Positions 1-13,400 of a DNA stretch of 64,000 nt are shown here, one piece after another. Under the pieces are notes generated by a model that was not told where the DNA came from, did no database searches, and was given only the letters and a program-made list of their open reading frames with translations. The translations under genes were made by a program, and so were the position numbers. The DNA is from Cladophialophora immunda (taxonomy: Eukaryota; Ascomycota; Eurotiomycetes; Chaetothyriales; Herpotrichiellaceae), in assembly GCF_000835495.1 (NCBI RefSeq), contig NW_015622546.1, positions 2,296,883-2,360,882 of the forward strand, read 5' to 3'. Positions within the stretch are counted from its first letter, which is position 1. Each line of letters opens with the position of its first letter.

Positions 1-1183
1 ATTGCAGTTCCGCCACCGTCCGTGATTGGGAGACTATCACGTTCAGACCAGAGACTTTGGTCGATCTCCATGGATCCCCCTCGAAGAATGAAAAACTTTG
101 GGAAGCAAAGCAAACAAACAAACCCTTTCGCCCTGATTGAATCCTATCCTGGACCGGGGGAGATGAGAGATGAGCTTCGTGGCTTGTCATCTTTTGGAGC
201 AGATAAGGACAGAAGCGTCTCTCAGCAGTCAGTCAGCTGTCAACAGAATATCGGCACCGAGTCTGCTCTCAATGACACCAGATTACGTCGACCAGACGCT
301 GATTCAGATGGGATTGAAGTCGGGATATAGCAGCCAGCCAGCAGAACCAGGAGAAATTCTCCTGTGACATCAATCGCCAGCACCCTCCCTGACTCGGCAA
401 GATTGACGGATGGGATTATTTGTGGTATACTCCCTGCACCTCAGAGCCTTGCCAGATCTCCCATAAGGCGACCAACCACTGTCGCTGACATGTAGCCCCA
501 AATCGGAGAACACAGCCCATCCAGATGGTTACTTGGTTAGGTTCGGCGCACTCTCGGGATCTTTCAGTCGACTGGATTTTTTTCTCGCTTCCACCCCCAA
601 TCAGCGTGTCTGCTAAGGCGCGGCTGTTCTCAACGGTACATTCCAGTTGGCTTCGGTCTGAACTGCGCTGACTTATCAGCCTCCACCGTCCCTCAGGAGT
701 GGCATTCGGTGTCCTCGCTCAAACAAGGGGCATGCCGACTTTTCCTTTGACCTGAGTTAAGCTTAATTGAATGTGCCGTTCCATTGGGTGCAAGGCTGCC
801 TCGCGGCGAGCCTTTCCGCCAACTCACTCCACTTGGGCGACCTCGTCGTCTCTCGCGTTTTGCGCACGGCCGAGTACGGCACTGAGGATCGAACCACATG
901 CATATGCCTCTGAAATCAATGTTGGATCCTGGCGCCTTTTGGCACTGGGGCCGCACAGATTCTCGCGAGATGGTGTCCTGGTTGGGCAGCGAAGCCTCTA
1001 GATCGGTTTTGTCAACACTGCACGAGACTTCGTGGACCCATGGTATATATACATCACGTTCCCGGGTCTTCGTTACCCCCTTTGCGTCTCCCAGCTCAAT
1101 TTTGGCATTCTGATCTGCCCAAAGAAGCAGTCCTATTGTTCCAAACTATTTCCCTTGACTATTTTTAATTCGCCGAGCTCACC
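1..1183. other. Intergenic region upstream of the MFS transporter gene
   Basis: No gene is supported here. The open frames are short and begin at GTG, and none shows a recognisable domain or splice structure. The last 150 bases hold a TATA element and probably the 5' leader of the transporter gene. Any gene to the left would lie outside the window. Confidence 0.6.
1044..1051 (+). promoter_or_regulatory. TATA box of the MFS transporter gene
   Basis: An uninterrupted TATATATA lies about 130 bases before the ATG at 1184, within an otherwise GC-balanced stretch. This position suits a core promoter for the transporter gene. Inferred from sequence only. Confidence 0.45.
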
Positions 1184-2991
1184 ATGGACCAACCTCACAT
1201 ATCCCATGGGACCTCCCTAACCACCACGCCCACGGTGTCGGACGCTGGCGGGGTTCTGGAGCATGGCGTCGAGAAATCAGACACCAGGCTGACCCGGGCT
1301 TCGACTCGTCGGACGCTGGAGCATTACGAGACCAGACCGACGCAAGATGCCTCGGATTTGCTGGATTTGCCTTACGATATCCTCAGCGATGAGGCCGATA
1401 TGAACGAATATTTGGAGGAGACGACGACCGGTGTGATCCCCAAGAAGACAGTATCGAGGGTGACCGGGCGGCTCGAGGAACATGAATTGGTTACTTTCAA
1501 GATTGGCGATCCAGAAAACCCAAAGAATTGGTCCAAGCCCTACAGTATGTTTTTCCAGCGCCACATTGCATTTGTTTTCGTTGCTGCGCAAGTTGTTGAC
1601 CCCTTCTCCGAACAGAATGGTGGTGCACCATGACCGTGGCATTCACTTGCTTTACCGTCGCCTTCAATAGCGCTGTCATCACGGCCGACTTGGAAGGTGT
1701 TTCTGAACGATTCCACGTTTCAGAGGAAGTCTCCCTCTTGACCATCACCATGTTCGTCATTGGCTTCGGTGTCGGTCCCCTCGCCTTTGCGCCCCTCTCA
1801 GAACTCTACGGTCGGAAGCCGGTCTATGTCCTCACCCTGGGTCTTGCCGTCATCTTCGAGATCCCCTGCGCCGTGGCACAAAACATTGGTACTCTGTTGG
1901 TCTGTCGTCTAATCGACGGCATCGCCTTCTCTGCGCCCATGACCCTCGTCGGCGGCACGTTGGCCGATCTCTGGAAGAACGAAGAGCGGGGTGTCCCCAT
2001 GGCTGTCTTCTCGGCTGCTCCCTTCATCGGCCCTGCGATCGGCCCCTTGGCTGGAGGCTTCCTCGGTGACGCCGCTGGCTGGCGCTGGCTTTACTGGATC
2101 CAACTCATCCTCGCGGGGGTGTGTTTGGGCATCTTGACCTTTACCGTGCCGGAGACCTACGCCCCCATTCTCCTGGACAAACGCGCAAAGAAACTCCGCA
2201 AGGAGACGGGCGACAGCAGATACGTCACCGAACGGGACCTCGACATGCGTCCTCTGACCCAGCAATTGGCCATCTTCCTCCTCCGGCCCCTGCAGTTGCT
2301 CTTCCTCGAACCCATCGTCCTTCTCATCTCCTTGTACATGTCGGTGCTTTATGGCCTCCTGTACATGTTCTTCGTCGCATACCCGATTGTCTATGTCGAG
2401 GGCAAGGGATGGTCTGAAGGCAGCACGGGACTGATGTTCATCCCGCTGGCCCTCGGCGTCGTCTGTTCCGCCGTGCTGTCCCCACTGGTCAACAAGCACT
2501 ACCTCTCCGTCTGCGCCAAGTACCCGGACGGCAAGCCGCCCGCGGAAGCACGACTCATCCCGATGATGCTCTCGTGCTGGCTGATCCCGATCGGCCTGTT
2601 CATCTTTGGCTGGACCTCGTACCCGGACGTCTCGTACTGGGGGCCCATGATGGGCGGCTTCCCCGTCGGGTTCGGCTTCATCTTCCTGTACAACTCGGCC
2701 AACAACTACCTCGTCGACACGTACCAGCACCTCGCGGCCTCGGCGCTCGCGGCCAAGACCTGCATCCGGTCCTTCTGGGGCGCCGGCGTCGTACTGTTCA
2801 CCGTCCAGATGTATCACACCCTGGGCTACCAGTGGGCCAGCTCGCTCCTGGCGTTCCTGGCCCTCGCGTGCTGCGCGATCCCGTACGTCTTCTACTTCTA
2901 CGGCGCTCGCATCCGGAGGCTCAGCCGGTACGCGTTCCACGACGAGAACGAGGCTTCTCCCGTGAGAACGAAGACGGAGGGGGAAGTGTAA
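1184..2991 (+). CDS. MFS multidrug/polyamine transporter, DHA1 family
   Basis: Plasma-membrane H+ antiporter of the 12-TM DHA1 group (relatives include yeast Tpo1 and Candida Flu1), likely exporting drugs or polyamines; the substrate cannot be read from sequence. Exons are 1184-1544 and 1616-2991, giving 578 aa. The 71-nt intron (GTATGT...CAG) restores the family sequence [19 protein letters not shown] at the first membrane segment. The first ~120 residues are hydrophilic and cytosolic. The loop between TM2 and TM3 carries the MFS signature [11 protein letters not shown] (about residues 175-190), and a long central loop follows TM6. The third position of the codons is strongly C/G, as expected of a well-expressed gene. 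The start is the first ATG in frame, just after a TATA-containing promoter. Family assignment is secure; function as an exporter is inferred. Confidence 0.93.
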
Positions 2992-3355
2992 ACCAGAGAC
3001 TATCAAGAAGTGGCGGTGGCAGCGGCAGCAGCAGCAGCAGTAATGTCGGTGAGAACAGCAACGTTGGAACAAACAGTCGCCGAGAAAAGTACACACGCAC
3101 GAGGGGCTACTCTGCGCCAGACGAGAACCTCCTCCCCCTCAAAGGTAGCAGGAGGTCCTCTGGCAGGAGACACAGAATGGAGAGAGGGGAGGTATTCTAA
3201 CAGCCCCGCAGGTCTGGTTTCGTTCTTTGTTTGGCGTGGGTGGATGGAGTCATGGAGGGATGGCACGGCACAGCATGTCCTTGTTAGTCCACGTCCACGG
3301 AGTTTTCCTCCATTTTGGACCTTCATTCAGAGGACTTTTGATGAATTTGTTTTTC

Positions 3356-3394
3356 GGTTTGGTTTGGTTTGGTTTGGTTTGGTTTGGTTTGGTT
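3356..3394 (+). repeat. GGTTT microsatellite, about 7.8 copies
   Basis: Perfect pentanucleotide repeat GGTTT read directly from the sequence, located about 365 bases after the MFS stop codon. It is not the fungal telomere repeat TTAGGG. Confidence 0.95.
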
Positions 3395-3612
3395 GTCACA
3401 ATATTCAGCCTCGGGGGTATAGGATAAGCAGGTGCGGGTGCAGGTGCAGGGGACCAAGGTCCTTGGACCGTTCCCGGGCTGGTTCTGGTTCACATGCACA
3501 TACATTGCGAGCGAGCGACGCCATCTCTCCGGGCAGGACGATGTTTTTGGACTAAAAGCATGTCTGTCGACGGAAGGTGATCGGGGGTCTTTGTATGTAT
3601 GGAATTTGTGGT

Positions 3613-3642
3613 GATCTTGATCTTGATCTTGATTCTGATCTT
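3613..3642 (+). repeat. GATCTT hexamer repeat, 5 copies
   Basis: Five tandem GATCTT units, the fourth altered to GATTCT, continuing into a degenerate GATATC/GATTC stretch to about 3675. Simple-sequence DNA in the 3' spacer of the MFS gene. Confidence 0.85.
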
Positions 3643-4405
3643 GATATCTCGTATTGATTCATCGATTCCTCGATTCTTCGACTCGCTGGTTTGACTCGTC
3701 GACTGACTCTCGTAAACCACCCTCCCTCCTTCCCTCCTCCCCTACCTGACCTACCTGACCTACATGTGCCCCGAGTGCTTGCTTATCACTGACACCTAGA
3801 AGACGTACTCCGTACAAATGTGGCTCCTCGGAGCCGCCGTTTCGGTTTCGGGGAATCGGAGCCGTCAGTCACCACAGGTTTATCGCCATCGCCATCACAA
3901 TCGCCATCAGTCAGTCAAGTAGTTGTGGATCGGGGCCAAACCTGGAAAAAGGAAAGACGAGGGGGGAAGATTGTCCTTCCACGCTGTCTTCGCACTACTA
4001 CTACTCCATAGGTACGTACATACTTGGGCATCATCAAGCACCCACACACCCACCCTGCGCCTCGGGACCGACTTATCTACCTGTATCTATATCTAGCACC
4101 CACGGAGCTGCGTGCAAGGTCCCACCCGCCATGGTTGAGTTTGCATCCGATGCCCCCTTCAGTCAAGTCCCAGCCTCTAAAAAGGGGAGGGGGCTTTTGT
4201 GGACATCTGGATCACTGAGCACATCTACAACAAAAAAAGGGGTTTGTAATCAATGAGTGCCCGTGGTACAGTAAGTGTGTACTCGTAACTATCAATTCCC
4301 GTGCTTTTCCCGAGCAATGGCCGAACCGATGCCCCAATCCACTAACGCCGTCGCTATGCCTGCCTACCAAGTAGGATCCAAACAAGGAAATAGAGAAAAA
4401 GGAGA

Positions 4406-7400
4406 TCAGCTCGCCCCCAAGATCCTGGTGTATGCATCCTCCACCTCCCTCGCAATCTCCAACAGACTCACAATTGCAATGCTGTGCGTTGCCTCTGGCA
4501 GCTTGTCCCTGTGCAGCCCGATCCACTCCAGCGGCGGCGTCGCCTCGCCCATGTCCCGCAGCTGTGGCGTATCAATAACCGGCGGCTCAAGCGCTACATA
4601 GGTGAATTTACTCAGCGGGACATTGACAACCGCCGTGATCTTCTCCTGGCGCCCGTTTTCACCCTCTTGGGACGGCTCCGCTGTGACCTTGATGGCAGAT
4701 GGAGGTAGCGGCTTCCCTAAGCGCTGGGCCAGAGCACGGGAATGGGCCTGCCACATGCCCCGGATGAAACTGATTCGCGCATAGTTCCATCCAACGTCGA
4801 CTTTGCCTTCGAAGGTGCTCCGGAAGGTGTATTCAATCGTGTTGGAGTCCGCGACCTGCCACGTCTGCATGGCGGACACGAGACGAGGCACTTTGACGAT
4901 CGTCCCGCCGCGAGAGGTGGTGGCCCTGTCAATGACATCGGGGACCGAGACCTCGCTCAGGGCCTTTGTGGTGGCCCGATTGACGCTCGACAGGGCGACT
5001 CTGAGTTGTCCTAGCGTCATTCCTAGGGCACTGTGAGTTTTGCCTTCCGTCGTAGCCACCGCAAACCTTGCCTGCACGTCGGTTGCCTCGACCTTGAGAA
5101 TCTGATTGTCGAAGAACGTGTTTGGGAAGACACCCGCATCGAGAGCGCCCAATGTCAAAACGACGTCTGTGTGCAGCGCGAACGTGCCTTTTGCAACAGC
5201 TTTCTCTTTGCGTTCCCTGGCTGGAGCTGGAGTTGTCCAAGTGCTGGATGGGAACATCGATTTCCTTCGAAGGAACTTATCCAAATCCTGGAGTGACGTC
5301 TCGTATGCTTCATGTTTTTCCTGCATCAATCGTTCGAATGCTTGCACGAGAGCTAGCCCTTGAGCCGCAGTCGCCGTGGTACAAAAGACTTGGACTTTGC
5401 CTCCGTCGACGAGCCCGACCAGCCGATCGCTGTCGTTCCCAAGACCCTGCCTCACATTGTACATCAAAAATTCGAAGAAAGAGATATCGGCTACTGCGAA
5501 GGGCTGGTAATCGAAGGCAGCCTTCACTCGGAAATGTTCGAACCCGATAGAAGCTTGGACAAGAGGAGCACGTCTCTTTGCCGTTGCATCTTCTGGCCAT
5601 TTGATTGACGTCCGTGCTCGCATGTTTTCCAGCTCAATAAACCCGCTCATCCGCCCTGTGCTATCGACCCCGACTCTGTCGAACCCTATGCACAAATTTT
5701 GCTCGGAATCGCTGTTCTTTCTCGACGAAGCCCAGAGCTTGGAGATGGTGAAGACTGATTTGCCGAGCCCTTGGCCAAGGTCGACTTGGAGCTGGACTTC
5801 TTGCACAGACGCTATGGCATGCCATGGTAAGGTGCCCTTTCCAGACAACTCCTGATAGCGTTGCATTGCATAGGCCTGTTGATCTAGCGGAGATGCAACA
5901 GGCGCAGCTGGTTTTGACTTGGTGCGAAGCTCTGGAGGATACCAGATTTCACGGAAGAGAAGAAAGTCTTGAAGCTGCTTTGCATTGATGTCCGTCTTCA
6001 TAGGACTGATATTGAGAACCACTGAGACTCCGGTCGTAGCACTCACATGCTTGCTGTTCATCAGTGACATGACGATGGAATCCACTTCAAAGCTGGCGGT
6101 TGATTCTCGGGAGTAAACGTGTTGGACGGAAGCCGCAAGCTTATTGAACGTCGTCTGAATCGCAAAGAACCGTTCTTGGTCAGGGGCAGATACCGTATTG
6201 ACCCTGACGAATATATCTGCAAATCTGGCTGTGGCCGCCACTCTTGCAATAGGTTGACAGCTCAAGCTGAACTGCTGTGGCTGTATATAAAGTCCAGCAT
6301 TCAACTTGCAGCGACCAAAAATGGCACTCGGGTTCGAGTTGCTGAGAGTCGCATCAGAGAGGTAGCTGCGAGTATCTGGCGATGCGCTAGGCTCAGTGTC
6401 CCCAGGCTGATCGTCGCCCATAATCTCTTTGATACTGGCTGATATCTCTTGTATCAAAGGCACCACGGTAGGGTAAAGAGTATTCGAAGACGCCGCGACT
6501 CTGACCTCGGTGCTAAGGGATGGATCGTCTTTGTTGTCGTCTTTGTACTCGACTTTGAGAGCAACACCAGGTGCTTTCAACACGGCCGACGAAACGTCCT
6601 CTCCTTGAACTGCTTGACCATATCGGCCCGCTCGAGATCGTTTCTTCCCTTTCAAGAACCCAAACACAGAGCTCTTGTGTTCGGCTTCGGTGCGAGGACT
6701 GATATGGACTACAGCCCCGGCAAAATCGGCGTCAACTAGGAGCGATGCCAGTCGCTTCCCACCCAACAGATCTATCTGAGAGGCTTGGGGTGTTGCCGGA
6801 CTGGTCTCACGGAAACTCTTCGCTCTGCGTAACTCCGCGCTGGCATTGCCAAGGGATTTTTGTAAGGCGTGACCTGGAATCACGAAGTCGGAAGCAAGCC
6901 GGAGGTCCAGGGCCTTCCCCTTTGCTTGGAATGCAAAGCGTCGTTCATGCTTCGTGGAGAGGTAGGCTGTGGCAAAGACCACTTCCGGTAGTAGTGCAGA
7001 GTTGGCTGTCCGTGCGACAGGGCTCTTCGACTGTGACTGTGGGACAATTTGTAACTGCGTGTCCAATATCGATAATCGAGCGGTGCCCTCTTGCCGGGTC
7101 TTGAGATCAACCTTTCGGATCGAGAAAACCAGGTCTTCCATCTCACGGGAGGCTGATAACCCAGGACTTCGCGTCAAGTTCCATCGGATCATAATATCCT
7201 CAAGATCAAGAGCGTAGGTTGACGCATACAGGATAGTTGATGCGCCGTCGATGCTCTCAGCTGCTTCACTGGCCACATCCGTAGCTTCTCTGGGCTTCAG
7301 CCGGTCTGCGATACCGGCAGTAGTCATCCTCCGGATATGTTGGATGTTCTCTCCATCATCAGCGAGTTTGAGAGACTTGATCCGATCTTGCAAAAATGCA

Positions 7401-10400
7401 ATAATGTCGACCGCCAGGGTAGCACTCTCCTCGAAAAGCTCAACGGCAATTCCATCGCTCCAAGCCCTATAAACCTGGACAGTCCCCGAATTTCCGACTG
7501 TCTCGGTCTTTCCAGAGGCTTTCAGGCCTATGGTACAGGATCCAAAATTGGTTCGCTCGTATCTTGTACTGCGATAGAGTCCAACGCCGACGCCCTGAGA
7601 GTTGAGGATAAATTGTGGCCGTTCATGGATCGAGTCTGGATTCTCTGCCTCGTTATGGATGTGTAATGTCGTCCCTTGAAGCCCGAACTCCATGTCGGCC
7701 CGGTAGTCCTGGTCTTCCCTGACAGACGGAGCACTAAAGTGAATCCTGATCCCTGCCAGGGTTCCGTGAATTGCGTAACGAAGCAAAAGAGTCGCGTCAG
7801 CTGGTTCTTCCACCTTGGGTTTGGATTTTCCACCCGTTACGTGATCAATTGACTCTTGCAGTTGCTGCATGGCTCTCCTGGCATCTAGTATTAGGTGGAT
7901 CACGCCAGGCTGGTTCAGCGCATCGAAGCAAGCTCGTACGCCCGAGGCTTCCAGATTGATTTGTTCGACGGTCATGCGCGCCCGGACGGAAACAAGGGCA
8001 TCTGTCTGAGCCACGGATAGTCGCCCATTGATTGGCGGCATCTTCAAGAGAGACAAATTGCCCCGAGACGCATCCTGCGGTACTTCAAACAAATGCTCGT
8101 GCTCTTTAATGTCGAAATTGACGTCCAACCCTCCATTTCGCCGTGGGATGATTGATGTACGGGCCACGTTCCCAGCAATTGCATAGTGCAGCGATGGAAC
8201 AATCACAAAATTCAACCTGTAGTCGTCCAAAAACATGGCCACGCGTAGATCAAGATTGAGAGCATCGTTGGAGCTTGAGACCTTTTGGACTTTGTTGCCG
8301 CTTGCGCTGGGAACCTGGTGGACCAGATCGACAATTGTCGCGACTTCTTCGCGGACAACAGAGTCGGCGACTACAAGCAGCTTGACGATATCTTCCTTCA
8401 TCTGAAACCGAAACTTGTGCGAGGCTGCACAGAGCTGAACAACCATCTTTTGATCTCCAGAGCTGGCGGGCGGCTGTGGCCACACCGACCCATAGAGCTT
8501 TGGCATGCGGAGTCGCCACATCATCAAGGTGTGGGAATGACCTCTGAACTTGGCCATTGCTGTGTATGCTGCAATCGTAAAGGAGGAAATCGTAGGCTGT
8601 GAACCGCCGTTGGAGAAAGAAACGCCGCTTCGAAAGCTTTCGGCCGCCCATTTGAGCTTGAGGTTGATGGTGGTGAGGTAAACGGAGGCTGCATCCGCTC
8701 CCACCATAACTGTAAAGTGGTTTCTCTTTGCAGACAGGTTTTGCGCTGTCTTTTCGATGGAATTATGGGTGTTTTGTGTTCTCAGTGCCAGAGGGTTACC
8801 CAGTTCAATGACCTGACGTGCGAGTTCAACCAGGGCCCAATTGAGATGGAGAGATGTGTCTGCAGTGTAGGCTTGAAGGATGATTCTCCGCGCGTTGCTG
8901 CCGATCCCGGAGGTACCTGCAGGGCGCAGGATGACGTTGAAGTCGAGGCCGAGTAGAGCAAGATCACTCTGACGAGGGCCGGGATCCAAGATAATTTCAA
9001 ATTTTCCCACGATGATTTCCGTCTGTACAACGAGCTTGTTGTCGAATGCTTCCGACGCTTGGACATGGCCGCATTCGAAAAGTGAGCTCATGATGGGCAC
9101 TTTATCTCGTGCATAATCCCAGCCTCGCCACTCCTCAAAAGAAGAAAGCACCTGGAGTTTGGCTGGATCTTTCAGCTCGAGATCTTCACAGCCGCACTTT
9201 TCGATGAAGTCTCGTCCGTGTTCTTTCTCGAGAGTGGAGAATATGTATCTGAGCCTCGAAATGATCTTCCAGGAGTCGCTCAGACGGACATGTTTATCCG
9301 CGCTTCTGAGCACATATGAGGGCCTTGTCAGAAAGATAGGATCCGAGATTGCGTTGCCTGCTTGGGTTAGATGATAGATCAAGTGCCTTGATTTATAGCT
9401 CTGGTCAAGCCCTTCGAATGCATCGACAATGCGATCGACCATTGACACTGTCCTCTGAATCAGCCCTGCCATGCTGTTTAGTTGATCCGCCCACAAGACC
9501 ACGTCGAAGTTGCTCAGCTGTAATTTTGAATTGATATCTTCTTTCATGCAGAACCAGAATCCCACGTTCGCGAGCGATACTGCGGTCTGAGCAGAAGCTC
9601 TCTCGGTTGCGAAGCTATCGTCCCTTACAGACACGGAGAGATTTTCAATCGAACCATATGCCAGCTGACTGTGTGGGGGGGTGGGCTCCAGCCTTGCACT
9701 GGTCTTTGGATGTAAGAGGCGGTAGAACAACTGTGAGCTCCTTAGTTTCACGTCGTATTGGTCTTCCCTCGGAACTGGTGTATCGCTCTCGCCTTCTCCT
9801 TGTAGGCCATTAATCAGCCGAATATGTGCATAGGGCAGCTGGACAGCGAAGTCCACAACGTGTCCTTTATCGTCGTGCTTGTGAGTTTCTAGTATTCGCT
9901 TCATTACCGTAATTTGCACTTTGTCTAGCTGGTCGACTGGATGATCTTCATTCAATTCTCGGATCAACTCTCCTATTGAAAGAAAGAGAGAGGGGGTGCA
10001 AAACCCGGTCAGACCATCCTGGACCATAAAGACAACGCCGTTATGTGGCGTTTCCTCGAATTCGTCTGGTATCGCTCCAGAATCTTTGGTGGCCGCCGGA
10101 GTCAAGGATGGGAACTGAGCAGGATCCAAGTCAGGCAGTCGGGGCAGATTTTTGGTATTAGGTTCAACGTCGTGCAGTGTAAAGTGCGGCGGGGACCATG
10201 GACTGGAGAATGTCACCAATGCCTGATGCACATCTCGATCTCTGGAACGAAGACGATTCAGATCTTCACGGCTTAGACCAGACTTGTCTGACGGCGGTGG
10301 CCAGGATCCTGCAGGGCCATGATCTAGCTGATTCCGTACGCGAGACTCGACGGATAAGCCTTTTCGAAACGGAGTCGACGATGCTGATATGAAGGAGGCT

Positions 10401-13400
10401 TGTCGTCCAGGACCACGTCTCCGACCATTACGGTCCCTCGATTCCGGGAACGTCGTTTTCTCTACTCTTCCGATGGGTTCGGGCATTGAGGGCACGGGCA
10501 TGGCTGGCGGATCACGGGCCCAGTCAGGTATCCTATGATTCGACGCGTAATGCTTACCAGGATCTAACACCCAATCTGCACGGTGGGTTCGTTGGTCATG
10601 ATAGCGAATATGCTGTTGTTGCAAAGCGCGAGTATGCGCAAGGTTATCTGTCTTGTCCAGCGTCCCGATCCGAAGAGAGGTCTCAAAACAGGCAAACGTC
10701 TCTACCGGGCCTGGTCTTCGATCGTGATGTCGCAGAGCGCCTTTGTAATCCACAGCTGCGAGAGCAATCCGAGGGACACTGGCACGCAACGTCTTTGCAA
10801 AGCTGAAGTTGGCCCAGTCGCTGAATGAGATATCAGATTCGGAAAGCTCCAGCATGTAGGCAGTTCCTCCCGATATCAGCCAAAGACGGAGACCGGCAAG
10901 ATTGGCCCTGAGGAAGGTCACGTCGTGAACCGCTGTGCGATTGAAAGGTGGCAAAGAGTTTTCATCGTCGTCCAGTGTGTAGATGAATGCCATGATGGAA
11001 TTGATTAGGGTCTGAACAAACTTGGAAGAGCATTCGCCGGTGATCTCGCCAACGTCAATATCCCAATGACAGGCGTACGTGGGCTCCGAAGGGGGTGCCC
11101 CAAAAAGTCTATGGCCGTACACGCAGGCACCATTAATGAATAACTGGCAATTCGTGATTGCGCTTGATGGATCGTTTCCCTTAACGGTTATAGACTCAAG
11201 CGAGGCCTCGAGCGGACTCGAGCTAACCTGTAGGTCCATGTAGTAGTTGGTAAAGCGCATGTCGGCATCGACAAGAAGGATGTCCACACGGACGTTTTCT
11301 CGTTGCGAATAAATGTTCGCAGGTAACAGCACGCAGGAGTTCTCGGCTCGAATAGTCAAAATGACATCGAGGTCATTGTCTTTTTTGCTGCTTGGTCGCG
11401 GTCGCTGGAGCTCGTTACCAGCTAACATGTCCTGGTACTCCTCCAATGTCCTGAAATGCAGATCTTCACCAAAGTAGTTCTCCTTGACATTCACAAAATA
11501 GCGGATGAGATACCCATGCAAAAAGAACTTGGGCGCATACCCTGTAATGGTCATGAACAGAGAATCTGTCAAGCCGGGAGACACATTGGGGTAGTAGTTG
11601 TAAGACCCCTCGAGATTCAGCAGCTTGAGGGTCATCATCGTTGTGTCCTCAGCAAGAGTATTGATCGTATTCCACACCGGTGTGATGAGTTCCAGGGATG
11701 CATTATGGCCCTCGCCAATGAATTTGACGCTGCTTTGACGAGGCGAGAAGTACTGCATGGGAATATCCACATTTCCAGCCAGCGACTGAAATCCTAGGAC
11801 TAAGAATGCGTTTTCTTCAAGGTCACATGGGTTGTCAATAATGTTGTAATCGTTTGCATTGAGATAGAGCTTGAGATCCGGAAACGCCAAGTGGAGTCGA
11901 TAGACAAAAGGTACAAAGGTCATGTAGTCCGGCTTCTGGCCTGCTGTAAAATCGCTAACAAGATCTGTTAGCAGAATCATGTGGTCTCTCAAGATGAACA
12001 TCTCCATGGCACTGCTTTCAATGTCAAAAACCCAGGTGTGAAGGGCGTTCCACACCAGAGGGTTGGACAGGTCACATGAAACCTTCTGTGAGGGACAACG
12101 CCAGAGCAATGCATGATTGACGCTAGAAGTAGCTTTCGTGTGCTTGAGGTCAAGTCGCAGGTGATTTCTGTAGCCTTCTGGTCGCGGGACCATGTCCATG
12201 TCGTATCGCACCGTCGAATCCTGTCCTGCTGAGACGGTCAACCAGCCGAATGGGCGGATATCCGGGCCAAGTTTTGTCTTGGGCGAGCGACGGAATCGAA
12301 AATGTCTCTTTTCACGTTGCTTCCGTACGGCGGCAGCTTCCCTGACCGCGTGCGCTCTGTTTCTCCACTGCCAATCTTTCGAGCGTTCTTTCGTCGGTAC
12401 ACGGAGGCTAACTTCATCTTCAAGGTCAACGCGTATTGTCATTACCGTGTATTGCCGCACGTCGCCTACTTTGACAGGTGGAGCTGGCGACACTGATCGA
12501 TAGGGGTTTGGGAAAAACGTTGACTGGATTTCAATGCGAAGGCGGTCGGCCCAAGGGCCGTAGTTTACAAAGCCACCTTTGACAGTGAGGTCCATCCCGT
12601 AGGCCGGTGGCTTCGACATGTTGATATCGTCAACATGTGCGTGTCGGGCCAGATCCACATCTTCTTCTGAAACCTTCCCCGGCATATCCCAGAAGAACTT
12701 GAAGTGAACCGCCGGCGAGTCCAGGATTTGTGAAAACCTGGCATATTCCACATGAGACCAGCCTTCGTGATCGTCGCGCTCATCCTCATCTAGATACCTG
12801 CCGAGCCCATGCCACGATCGATTCTCATTCTGGAACTCGTCATAGGGATAGTGCTTCTTGGTTTCACCGTCTTGCGATGCAGTGGTCCGTAGCGAGCCCC
12901 TTGAGCTGCCTAAGCCTGGCAGAAGACGCTTGAGACCACGGAAAGCCTTACCGATTCTGCGCCTCAAACCGAAGTTCACTTGCCACCAGCGTCGTCGATA
13001 GTTCAGAGACTCTGCAGCTGATATTATCCTCTCCGCAGCGACATACTGAGTTCTGCGAAAGTCAGGGTTAGGTTTCATTTCGACTTTGGGATGGTCAATA
13101 GTAAAGTCGAACACCTGCCGGAAGAAATCCGACGACCTCGACGCGCTTGCATCAATATGACCTTTGGCGGCTGCAAAGGTGGTGACGACTAACGCCCGTG
13201 TGTTCTCATTTCCAAGCGATATTGCCCCCTTTGAGCATTCGACAGCAATTGGCAGGGCTCGCAGAATCCAGGGATAAAAGGACGGTATATCTGCAGTGGG
13301 TCGCTCTGTGTCCGGGGCCACACTGGCGTAGGTATCAGCCCGTACGATAGGGACAGCGAAATCGCTCGATGGTGAGATTCGGTCAGCCTTTTCGCTAAGC

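Larger units (their letters stand above)
2992..4405. other. Convergent spacer between the MFS gene and CSF1
   Basis: Both flanking genes end here, so the 1.4 kb should hold two 3' UTRs. It is rich in simple repeats (separate entries), contains CTACCTGAC repeats near 3741-3765 and one GTACTCCGTAC at about 3805. Open frames in it are short and mostly repeat translation. No gene is supported. Confidence 0.6.

Noticed and set aside
1909..3096. 395-codon frame antisense to the MFS transporter
   Set aside because: Mirror of a GC-biased gene, Asp/Arg/Val-rich, no domain.
3356..3394. Interstitial telomere repeat
   Set aside because: The unit is GGTTT, not TTAGGG.
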